From the NCBI GenBank assembly GCA_003049485.1, contig PYST01000359.1, positions 3,158 to 38,722 of the forward strand: a stretch of 35,565 nt of DNA, written 5' to 3'. This stretch comes from Ophioceras dolichostomum (taxonomy: Eukaryota > Ascomycota > Sordariomycetes > Magnaporthales > Ophioceraceae). Shown here in pieces: positions 20,285-30,583 of the stretch. The notes below the pieces were generated by a model. That model was not told where the DNA came from. It did not search any database and saw nothing but the letters and a program-made list of their open reading frames with translations. The position numbers were made by a program, and so were the translations under genes. Every line of letters begins with the position of its first letter. Position 1 is the first letter of the stretch.

Positions 20285-23200
20285 AGCTGTGGTGAACGGC
20301 GAGGGCTCAGGCCAGCTCGACCTTGCTTCGACGAAAAGGGCGTTGGCTTCTTCGTCCACTACCGCGCGCAACGCCCAACTGCGGGTCATTGAGGACAAAC
20401 TCTCGCACGATGGTATGTTCTAGTCTTGTGGTCTTCAGGTCTTCAGGTCTTCATGTCTTCCTCAAACGCTAGTGCTTCCCTCGGATCTTCCGCCGGAGTT
20501 CAACGAGGCTAACAACTTGGGACCTTGGGACCTTGGGACCACACCTTTCTGCTAGCTTTCGATCCACCCACCATTGCGAGGCTACTCCCTCTCCTTTTCT
20601 TGACCCATGCCTCCTATAACGACCGGCCATCCCGGCGAGCCGTGCAGCGATGCCTCGTGCTGTTCTCTAAGAAAGGAGAGGGGAAGCTTCTTGCCTCGTT
20701 CGTCTCTGAGATCCGCAAGGAGTCTCAAAAACAGGCCATCGCTCCAGCGAGTGCGTTCGTCCTGTTGGAGTGGTGTGTCCTGCTCTTCGACAACCTGGCG
20801 GGCACCTCTCTGTGGGACACTTTTGGCAAAGACCTGGTCTTGTCCACTGCAGACTGCCTAGAGAGATGTCTCCAGGGTCAATACAAGAAGCACTTTGGCC
20901 ACTCGGCCCTGGTCCTCGCCCGACGTGCATTCAGAAAACTCGTGTCCTCCGTGGACAACCGGGAAAAGGCTGTCAGTGACGCCGTGCAGACTCTGGCTGC
21001 GAAGGCTGCGCAGCCCACCGCCAAATACGCCGCCACTCTAGGTGTGATTGCGGGGGTTTGCGCCCGCAAGGACTATGCCAAGCCTATCCTGGAGAAGCAG
21101 AAGGCACAGTACTTCACCTTCTACACCCGAGAGATCATTGGTTCGAAGGCCATCGTTCCAGCGCATCTAGCTGATGGGCTCTTTGACTTCTTCCATTCCT
21201 TTGCCACTCTCGAGGACCTGAGAAAGGAGGTCATCCCCTCTTTAGAAAAGGGCCTGCTCCGAGCCCCTGAAGTCGTGCTAAACGACTTGGTCACCCCCTT
21301 CGTTGCCGCTCTCCCACAGGACTTTGACCTGTCCAAGATCCTGAGTGAAAACCTCCTGAAACCACTCCTGACGAACATCAAATCAACCAACGCCACCATT
21401 CGCAGCGGCGCCTTGGCTGCGTTCAAGGCCATCGCGTCCCGATGCACGGATGTCGAAGCTTTGGGCAAAGCTACCGATGAGATCTTGACTCCGCTGAAGG
21501 GTGGGAAGCTGTCTTCAGCAGAGCACAGGGTCCTCCACTCCGAAATGCTGGTGACACTTGCTAAGTACCAAGCCAACGCGGTCAAGGTCTGTACAGGTCT
21601 TCCGGTAATCGCCGGAAAGGAAGGCAACGAGCCAGCCTTGACCGCCGAAACCTTGGCACTCACTGTCTCATCAAAGACTCTGCTACAGGCAGGAGTGGAA
21701 ATTCCCAAGGCAGCAATCGACGGGTTTACCAAGGGGCTTGCAGACAAGAAGCCCCTGTCCAGGAAGGCTTGGATCCTGTCAGCCGGAGACCTACTCCTCC
21801 AGAGCTGTACCCAGCCAGTATCGCCAATTGCTGCGAAGCTCAACGACGCCCTCCTTCCGGTTCTCTTTGACACCTACAACGACGTAGTGGTCAATCCCCT
21901 TGCTTCAGCCCAAAACGGTCTCATCACTGGGGCATACGTGGTCTGCGCTGTGGCCCCCACAATCCTAAAGACGAGCCCACCATCCAAAGCGCTCGAGGCA
22001 TTGTCCAAGAAGTTTTCCCTTTCGAAGCAGTGCCTCCCCATTGAGCCCAAGCCATCGTTTTTACTCAACCCTAAGGTTTACACCAAGCTGGTCTCAGAAG
22101 ACGATCTAAGATGGCTCTACAGGGCACTGGCCGCCGTCGTCCCGGAGCTGCCCGAGGATGAGGAATCGCCCATCTCGGTCGCCTGGTCGCATGCATTCAT
22201 CTACCTTATCTCGTCGGCGGCGACAAGCTCGCTCGTCCGGCAGGAGGGTTGCAAGCAGCTGTCCGAGCTGTACCAGCGGGACCCTAGCAGGATATCCGGC
22301 ATCATCGTTGCCGGTCTCTGGGCCTGGCTAGAATCCGTCGAAGATGGCGACAAGGAGAGTGCAGCTGCTCTTGGCAAGAGTGACAATCGCCACTTGATTC
22401 TCATCCTGCGATCAATCTGCCCAACCCCCGAAGAGCACATCGACGGGGAAAAACCCGCGAGCGAGGATAAGCGGTCAGCATTGGAAGACCAGATGTGCTC
22501 GCTGCTTATCCTGTCACGCCCAGAGCTCGTCCCTCGCTCAAGCTGGATCGAGCTATGCCTGCGCGTTGGACTGGATCCTGGAGAGCTAGCGAAGAAGAAA
22601 GAGAAGCACCTCCTACGGGAAGTAGCAGAGAGGAGCAGCCTCGACCAGAAGTCATCTGCAGTCCGCACGGCCGCCTACAAAGCTGCCGTCGAGCTCGTCT
22701 TTGTCGCACCCGAGACCATGACGTCCCGCATTATTCAGCTCATCCGGCACGACTTGGACGTCAAGGAACTTGAAGACATCGGCCCCGTGGAAGCTGCCAT
22801 CTTCCGTACGCCAGAAGGAACTGCGTTCGTGGATGTTCTAGCCAAAAAGGCGAGCGATATCCCGAAGAAGGGAAAGGATGCCGAGGACTTGAAGTGGGAA
22901 GCAGAACTGAGGGCTCAGCTCGCGAAAAAGAAAGGGCAGCAGCAGAAGCTCACTGCTGATGAGAAGGCGAAGGTGGATGCTCAGCTGAAGAAGGAGTCAG
23001 TCATTCGCCAACGCGTCAAGGGTGTAGCTGCTAGGGTCATGCGAGGTATCGGAGTCATCAAAGCCCTTGCCACTGGACCCCCCACCGATGCGGTTCTGTG
23101 GATGGGCCCTGCGGTCATGGCTCTGCTTGGTGCCATTGACGCGGGGGCTTGTCTGATCACTGGAGACGCCGCTCCGATGGCGTACCTGGCTTGTGCCGAG

Positions 23201-26200
23201 CGCATCTCCAGCAGGATAGGGCCTTTCGGTCAGTTCATCGGCGTGGCTACGCTGAGGGCACACCAGGTACAGCGCTTGCCTGCCAACCTCAAGGTGGAGA
23301 AGCTTGAGGACCTGATAACTCGTGTGCTGTACCGTCTTCGGTTTGCCGGAGAGCAGCGACCGTTTGATGCCGTCTCTGCAATCTACATGCTGCCACTGGT
23401 GCTCCTTGTTCTCAAGGAGGGTGGCTTCGGGGCCACCGCAGAGGACAAGGATACGCAAATTGTCCTCGCGGTCGAGTTCCTGTCGTTCCACACGGACACA
23501 AGCGCAGACGAGGCGCTGCCGAGAGCTGAGATGCTGTCAACCCTCATCTCCTCCATGCAGCAGTACAACCAGCACTACAAGATCATCCGCGATTGCTTCT
23601 GCGACATGGTCCGATGCATCGCTCCGAATATCAGCGAGGACGAGATCAGCGTGCTGGCCCGCGGGTCGATTGTTCCACAGACCAGCGTTCGCTCATCCGT
23701 GCTGCAGTCCATCAGCGCCGAGGTAGACATGAGCGACCTCGACTTCTCGGAGGAGATCTGGCTGGCCTGCCACGACGACGGCGAAGAAAACGTCGAGGTC
23801 GGCAGGGAGATCTGGGAGGAGAGCGGGTTCAAGACTTCGAAGGAAGTGCCTTCTAAGATGCTTCCGTACCTCGAGAGCAAGGACGGCCAGCTGCGTAGAG
23901 CCGCCGCTCGGGCTCTTGCCGAGGCTTGCCATCGCCACCCGGAGACAGTGACCCCCACTCTGGAGAGGCTGCGTGCCTCATATATCGAGTTCGTCAAGCC
24001 CCGAGTGCCGGAGCTGGACGAGTTTGGCATGCCCCGGAAGAAGGCCGATCTCTCAGACCTGTGGGAGGCGAGACACGGCATCGCGTCGGCCTTCAAGGAG
24101 CTTTCTCCGTACCTCCAGCGGGAGCACTTGGACTCTTTCTTCAGTTTCCTCATCGAACAGGGCCCACTGGGCGACCAGAACGCTTCCGTTAGGGCGGAGA
24201 TGCTCGAGGCTGGAAACAAAGCCATTGAGATCCACGGCAAGAGCATCCTCGACAGGCTCATGAAGGTTTTCGAGAAGACCCTCGAGGCGCCCGACAAAGG
24301 CTCCCAGGCATCGGATATGGTCAATGAAGCCGTGATCATCATGTATGGTGCTCTAGCACGGCACTTGAAGGCTGGAGACGCCAAGATCCCAGTGGTGATC
24401 GAGAGGCTGCTTGCGACACTGAGCACACCTTCAGAAGCGGTCCAATACGCCATTGCGGAGTGCCTGCCTCCCCTTGTTCGCTCATGCGGAGATCGGTCGT
24501 CCAAGTACTTCGACCAGATTCTCAACACCCTGTTGACTTCAAAGAAGTATGCCATCCAGCGTGGTGCCTCGTACGGCCTGGCCGGTCTCGTGCTCGGCAG
24601 GGGCATCGGCACGCTGAGGGAATACCGCATCATGTCGACCCTCAGTGGGGCGATAGAGAACAAGAAGGAACCAAGCCAGAGAGAGGCCGCACTCCTCGCC
24701 TACGAGCTGCTGGCAACGGTGCTTGGACGCCTGTTCGAGCCCTACGTCATCCAGATCGTACCGCAGCTCCTGGCCGGCTTCGGCGATGGTAATGCCAACG
24801 TTCGAGACGCCGCTCTGGCAGCGGCCAAGGCGTGTTTCGCCAGATTGAGCTCGTTCGGTGTGAAGCAGATTCTGCCCACTCTGCTGAACGGTCTCGACGA
24901 CCAGCAGTGGCGTAGCAAGAAGGGCGCCTGTGACCTGCTCGGCGCCATGGCGTACCTGGATCCGCACCAGCTAGCCTTGAGCCTACCCGAGATCATCCCG
25001 CCGCTGACGGCCGTCCTGAACGATAGTCATAAGGAGGTCCGATCTGCCTCTAACAAGAGCTTGAAGCGCTTCGGCGAGGTTATCAGCAACCCCGAAGTCA
25101 AGGGCCTGGTGGACATCTTGCTTAAGGCGCTCAGCGACCCCACCAAGTACACGGACGAGGCGCTGGACTCGCTGATCAAGGTGCAATTCGTACACTACCT
25201 GGATGCACCCTCGCTGGCGCTTGTGAGCCGCATCTTACAACGCGGGCTGGGCGACCGCTCCAACACGAAACGCAAAGCATCCCAGGTCATTGGCAGCCTT
25301 GCCCATCTCACCGAGCGCAAGGATCTGGTGTCCCATCTGCCGGTCCTAGTTGCAGGCCTCAAGCTCGCCGTGGTCGATCCCGTCCCGACGACTCGCGCAA
25401 CGGCGTCGAGGGCACTAGGCTCGCTGGTCGAGAAGCTTGGAGAAGAGGCCCTCCCGGATCTCATCCCCGGGCTCATGCAGACGCTCAAGTCCGACACTGG
25501 CGCCGGCGACCGGCTCGGCTCGGCTCAGGCGCTCAGCGAGGTCCTCGCCGGTCTCGGAACCACCCGTCTCGAAGAGATCCTGCCCACCATCCTGCAGAAT
25601 GTGGAGTCGTCCAAGCCCGCTGTTCGGGAGGGCTTCATGTCCCTGTTCATCTTCCTGCCCGTCTGCTTTGGCAATAGCTTTGCCAATTATCTGGGCAGGA
25701 TCATTCCGCCCATTCTGTCGGGGCTTGCGGACGAGAGCGAGGTGATTAGGGAAACCGCGCTCAAGGCTGGCAGGCTTCTCGTCAAGAATTTCGCCGTTCG
25801 TGCGGTCGACCTGCTGCTGCCGGAGCTCGAGCGTGGTCTGGCCGACGACAGCTACCGCATCCGTCTCAGCTCGGTGGAGCTGGTGGGCGACCTCCTCTTC
25901 AACTTGACCGGCATCTCGGCCAAGCAGGAAGCGGGAGAGGAGGAGGAAGAGGAGCAAGACAGGGCCAAGGAGGCAGGCGCGTCGCTTCGTGAGGTGCTCG
26001 GCGAGGAGAAGCGGAACAAGATTCTCTCCGCTCTGTACGTATGCCGGTGCGATACCGCCGGGGCTGTCCGCGCGGCCGCCATCGCTGTCTGGAAGGCTCT
26101 GGTGTCGAGCCCGAGGACCCTCAAGGAGCTCGTGCCGACCCTCACACAGCTGCTCATCCGTCGTCTGGGGAGCTCCAACATGGAGCACAAGGTTATCGCA

Positions 26201-28694
26201 AGCAATGCCCTCGGCGAGCTTATTCGGAAAGCCGGGGACAATGTGCTTTCGACCCTTCTGCCTACTTTAGAGGAGGGTCTGCAGACGTCCACGGACACAG
26301 ACTCCAAGCAGGGTATCTGTCTGGCCTTGAAGGAGCTCATCTCGTCCGCGTCGGAAGAGGCCCTGGAGGATCACGAGAAGACCCTGATCTCTGTTGTCAG
26401 AACCGCACTGACGGATTCCGACGACGAGGTGCGCGAGGCAGCCGCCGAGGCGTTCGACTCGCTGCAACAGATCCTCGGCAAGAAGGCCGTGGACCAAGTG
26501 CTCCCCTACCTACTCAACCTCCTCCGTTCCGAGGGAGAGGCGGAGAACGCGCTGTCTGCTCTGCTCACCCTCCTGACGGAGACTACGCGGTCCAACATCA
26601 TCCTGCCCAACCTCATCCCGACCCTGATCGCCCCGCCCATTTCCGCATTCAACGCGAAGGCCCTCGCCTCGCTGTCTCGGGTCGCCGGTGCGGCTATGAA
26701 CCGCCGGCTGCCCAACATCATCAACTCGCTCATGGACAACCTCGTCAACTGCACCGACGACCAGCTCCGCGAGGACCTGGACGCTTCTTTCCACACGGTG
26801 ATCCTGTCGATCGACGAGTACGACGGCCTCAACACCGTCATGAACGTGCTGCTCCAGCTAACGAAGCACGAAGACCACCGGAGGCGGGCGGCCACGGACC
26901 GGCAGCTGGCCAAGTTCTTCGCCGCGACGGACGTCGACTACTCGCGCTACAACCAGGACATCATCCGCTCGCTGCTCATCTCGTTCGACGACCAGGACGT
27001 CGAGGTGGTCAAGGCCGCGTGGAGCGGGCTCAGCGAGTTCACCAAGAAGCTCAAGAAGGAGGAGATGGAGGCGCTCGTGGTCTCGACGCGCCAGACGCTG
27101 CTGCAGGTCGGCGTTGCCGGCTCGAACCTGCGCGGCTTCGAGCTGCCCAAGGGCGTCAACGCCATCCTGCCCATCTTCCTGCAGGGCCTCATGAACGGCA
27201 CGGCCGAGCAGAAGACGCAGGCGGCCCTGGCCATCTCGGACGTGGTGGACCGGGCGAGCGAGGCAGCGCTCAAGCCGTCGGTCACGCAGATCACGGGGCC
27301 CCTGATCCGAGTCGTGTCGGAAAGGTCGACGGAGGTGAAGTCAGCCGTGCTGCTGACGCTCAACAACCTGCTGGAGAAGATGCCGACGGCGCTGAAGCCG
27401 TTCCTGCCGCAGCTGCAGCGCACGTTCGCAAAGTCGCTGGCCGACACGACGAGCGAGCAGCTGCGCACGCGCGCGGCGAAGGCGCTGGGCACGCTGATCA
27501 GGTTCACGCCGAGGGTCGATCCGCTGATCGCGGAGCTGGTCACGGGCTCGAAGACAGCGGACGCGGGCGTGCGCGCCGCGATGCTGAAGGCGCTGTTCGA
27601 GGTCATCAGCCGCGCGGGGGGCAGCATGGGGGAGGCGTCGCGCGCGGCGGTGCTGGGGCTGATCGACGCGGATGCTGCTGCTGCTACGCCGGCCGACGAG
27701 AGGGACGATGGTGGAGCGTTGGTGACGAACGCGAAGCTGCTGGGGGCGCTGGTCAAGAGCGTGCCTGCCGAGGTGGCGGCGGGGCTGGTGAGGGCGAGAA
27801 TTTTGACGACGCCGGGGCAGCAGTTGAGCGGCGCGAGCGTGTTGGGGCTGAATGCTGTGCTGCTTGAGTCGCATAAGACGATTTTGGAGTCGCCTTGGGT
27901 GGATGAGCTGCCTGAGTTGTTGTGTCAGGGTATGGCGAGTAAGAATGTGAGTTTTTCTTTCTCTTTCATACGCGTCTTTTTCGGTTGTTCTACTGAGCAC
28001 CATTGCCTGTCTACCTACCTGTCTGCCTGTCTACCCGTCCACCTGTCTACCTGTCTACCTGTCTACTTACGCGGTAATACCTGAACTGACGATTTGAACC
28101 TCACAACTAACTGTACCAACCTACCTTACTTAGACCCTGATCGCGGACAACTCCATCCTCGCTGCCGGGAAATACCTCCTCTGCGACTCCCCAAAACCCT
28201 TCGAGAGCACCAAGGTCGTCTTCGAGGCCCTGGCCGACCTCATCCAGCCCGGCCACTCGACGGACTCGCGCCGCCTCGCGCTCGTCATCGTCCGCACCGT
28301 GGCGCGCCGCAGCACGGAGATGGCGAGGCCCCACCTAGCGCTCCTAGCCCCGCCCGTCTTCGCCTCTGTCCGGGATCCCGTCATCCCCGTCAAGCTGGCG
28401 GCCGAGGCGGCGTTCGTGGCGCTTTTTACTGTTGTGGACGACGAGTCCAAGGTGTTCGACAAGTACATCGCCAGTGTCTCAGAGACGCAGCTGCCGCCTA
28501 GCACGAAGCGGAGCATGCAGGATTACTTCAAGAGGGTCGCGCTGAGGCTGGGCAGCCAAGCGAGGGAGAGGAGGGAGGCGGAGGGTGGGGAGAGGGGGTT
28601 GTTGGGACTGTCGAATGATGAGGTTGAGGATGAGAGGGAGATTTGGAGTGTGGGGAGGGTTGATGATGGGGGGGATGTTTTTAGGGCGGATTGA
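20277..28694 (+). CDS. GCN1: eIF2-alpha kinase activator GCN1 (HEAT-repeat ribosome-associated protein)
   Basis: Large cytosolic protein that binds stalled ribosomes and, through Gcn2 and Gcn20, triggers eIF2-alpha phosphorylation under amino-acid starvation. Preferred exons are 20277-20412, 20556-27946 and 28134-28694, giving 2695 residues, close to yeast Gcn1 (about 2670). Nearly the whole protein is HEAT repeats. The N-terminal motif THASYNDRPSRRAVQ (about residues 62-76), the VLLEWCVLLF segment, the eEF3-like middle portion with runs such as RDAALAAAKACFARLSSFGVKQILP broken into helices, and the RWD-binding C-terminal third are all consistent with the family. An acidic loop (about 20 residues, seven consecutive Glu/Asp-rich) lies near residue 1835. 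The exon-2 acceptor is ambiguous: TGCTAG at 20550-20555 is preferred because a GCTAAC branch point precedes it and the frame continues. Intron 2 (27947-28133) contains a CTGTCTAC repeat. Confidence 0.95.
20517..20540 (+). repeat. TTGGGACC tandem triplication (8-bp unit)
   Basis: Three exact copies of TTGGGACC lie between two possible splice acceptors at the 5' edge of GCN1 exon 2. Because the unit is 8 bp, each copy shifts the reading frame. In the preferred model the repeat is intronic and harmless. Confidence 0.95.
28006..28066. repeat. CTGTCTAC-type degenerate tandem repeat in a GCN1 intron
   Basis: About seven imperfect CCTGTCTA/CTACCTGT units fill the middle of GCN1 intron 2 (27947-28133), upstream of the CTAAC branch point at about 28107. 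The tract contains no G-purine pairing partner and seems a simple-sequence expansion. Confidence 0.85.
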
Positions 28695-28766
28695 GGGAGG
28701 AGGGAACTGAACTGAAAGCTGAACTGAGTTTGTTGGACGAGTGAGTGAGGGTGTGCTATGCGGGAC

Positions 28767-28786
28767 TGAGTGAGTGAGTGAGTGAG
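28767..28786. repeat. (TGAG)5 microsatellite
   Basis: Five exact TGAG units lie just downstream of the GCN1 stop codon, within the likely 3' UTR. The final unit together with the following TCA forms TGAGTCA, a perfect Gcn4/AP-1-type word, most simply a by-product of the repeat. Confidence 0.9.
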
Positions 28787-29275
28787 TCAACTGGTAGGGA
28801 GGAAGTACTTGATGGAGCTGCATGGGACTTGGCTCCTGTAGATGTCTGCCTGCTCCTACAACGTTGTAGACTAGGTCTGGCACATCAAGCTTGAATACTT
28901 GGTTGTTGACTCTCGCCATTTCTTTTTATTCTAAAGTCGTTACTTAAGGAAAGCAGATAGGAAGGGTGGGTGGGAAAAGTGGTTGGCGAGACACAAGTCA
29001 TGAAAAGGTACCTCGTCTCTGTAGATGTGTAGGTAGGTAGAGTAGTTTTGTAGCGAAAAGTTATGATTGTGAGGTCTTTCATATTTTCTCTCCTGTTTCT
29101 CGAGTCCCCAATTCTGATGTTCCATACCTCCATACTCATCCAGCTTTCCTTCTCGTATATGGGAGCTAGGAGGACAGCTTCCGAAGGAGTCATGTGCCTT
29201 TTCACGTGGCATAATGTGGGGCCATACCCGGATTTGACTCGCTGGTCTTCTGCCCTCGTCGCTTAGCCCCAATCT

Positions 29276-29289
29276 GTCCCAATTGGGAC
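29276..29289. promoter_or_regulatory. 14-bp palindrome GTCCCAATTGGGAC upstream of eL19
   Basis: A perfect inverted repeat 145 bp upstream of the eL19 start codon. Its 10-bp core CCCAATTGGG also occurs at 1321-1330 upstream of the sterol acyltransferase gene. It could bind a dimeric transcription factor, but no family was assigned. Confidence 0.45.
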
Positions 29290-29433
29290 TAGCAGTTTTG
29301 AGCCCACACAACTCTCTGAATCTCGGTGCAAAGTTCAGAGTTGCGTGTTTGACCTCAGTCTTTGCAATTTTTATCGACGTCTCACCCAAACGGACGTCCA
29401 GCCAACGACCGAGATACTAACCCAGCAGCAAAG

Positions 29434-30583
29434 ATGTGAGTCTTGCTCCCCTTCCACCCACACGCGTTCGATTCCATTCGCGCCAGGTGCTGCTATGCGC
29501 CACGTCGAGAGCAATCGGCGACACGAGATGCATCACCGACCGAAGCCGGTCACCCCGCTCTTCAATGACGCTGTCATCGCCACGTCTCGATACAACGAAT
29601 AATTTTTTGGGATTGGATCGTGTCGAATATCTGTTTTGGGAGACCAGGGCGGTGGCTAATCTGGATTCTTTCTGTTTGCGAAATGATGATATAGGGTCAA
29701 CCTGACGACCCAGAAGCGTCTTGCCTCGTCCGTCCTGGGCGTCGGCAAGAACAAGATCTGGCTGGATCCCAACGAGGTCACCGAGATCAGCAACGCCAAC
29801 TCGCGCCAAACCGTCCGCAAGCTCGTCCAGGATGGCCTCATCATCAAGAAGCCCGTGACGATGCACTCAAGATCGCGGGCCCGTGAACTGAACCTCGCCC
29901 GACGAATCGGCCGGCACCGGGGCTTCGGAAAGCGCAAGGGTACCGCCGATGCCCGCATGCCTGCGTACGTCTTTTCTCGATGTTTTGATTTCCAAGGGTT
30001 AGGGCCGATGGGGGGCGAAATTCTTGACGATGAAGAGCGGGGAGGGGAAGGAGGAGGAAGAGGACCAGGGCGAGGACGAGGAGGGATGGGATTGGCGGGA
30101 CAATGGTCCGACACGGACCGCTGAAGAACCGAGGGCGAGGGAGATGATTCAGTTTGATGGACCGTGGTTTACTGACTTGGGCTTTCCCGTTTACAGTCAG
30201 GTCCTCTGGATGCGCCGCCTGCGCGTCCTCCGCCGGTTGCTCGTCAAGTACCGTGCCAGCGGCAAGATCGACAAGCACCTGTACCACGAGCTCTACCACT
30301 CGGCCAAGGGTAACACCTTCAAGCACAAGCGTGCGCTCGTTGAGCACGTACGTTCACCGAATTCCAATCCGCCGATTCAACCGCTGCCGCCTCTGTGCAT
30401 TGTGCTGACTTAGTCCCTTCCTCTCCTTCGATATAGATCCACCGTGCCAAGGCCGAGAAGCAGCGCGAGAGGCTGCTGAAGGAGGAGATGGACGCCAAGC
30501 GTGCGAAGACGAAGGCCGCCCGCGAGCGGAAGCAAGAGAGGGCGGCGGCCAAGCGCATCGCGCTTGCCGGCGAGGAGGAGTGA
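29434..30583 (+). CDS. 60S ribosomal protein eL19 (L19)
   Basis: Component of the large cytosolic ribosomal subunit that forms an intersubunit bridge through its long C-terminal helix. Exons are 29434-29435, 29695-29964, 30197-30347 and 30437-30583, giving 189 residues, exactly the yeast length. The first exon contributes only AT of the start codon; the G comes from exon 2 (AT|GTGAGT ... TATAG|G GTC AAC). The protein starts MVNLTTQKRLASSVLGVGKN, continues through IWLDPNEVTEI, GRHRGFGKRKGTADARMPA, QVLWMRRLRVLRRLLVKYR and KHLYHELYHSAKGN, and ends in a Lys/Arg/Ala/Glu-rich helix. All match the family. Without the split start the family's invariant MVNL N-terminus cannot be produced, so the model is well supported. 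Intron 2 (29965-30196) is strongly G/A-rich. Confidence 0.96.

Larger units (their letters stand above)
28695..29433. other. Intergenic region; GCN1 3' end and eL19 promoter
   Basis: No gene is seen. It holds five TGAG units at 28767-28786 ending in a TGAGTCA word (28783-28789), GTAGGTAGGTAG near 29029-29040, and the palindrome GTCCCAATTGGGAC at 29276-29289, 145 bp before eL19. A TACTAAC word lies at 29415-29421, just before the eL19 start. Confidence 0.55.

Noticed and set aside
23575..24663. A 362-codon minus-strand frame antisense to GCN1
   Set aside because: Ser/Arg-rich antisense shadow with no domain; GCN1 on the plus strand explains the region.
26041..27867. A 608-codon frame in the 3' half of GCN1
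   Set aside because: Out-of-frame Arg/Gly/Ala-rich shadow of the HEAT-repeat coding sequence; the real frame is unbroken across the same region.
28783..28789. Gcn4/CPC1 site TGAGTCA downstream of GCN1
   Set aside because: It is the edge of a (TGAG)5 repeat in the likely 3' UTR, so a simple by-product of the repeat is the better explanation.
29436..30196. snoRNA genes hosted in the eL19 introns
   Set aside because: An AATGATGA word at 29681-29688 resembles a C box but touches the acceptor with no D box after it; in intron 2, CTGA words lack a proper partner C box and terminal stem.
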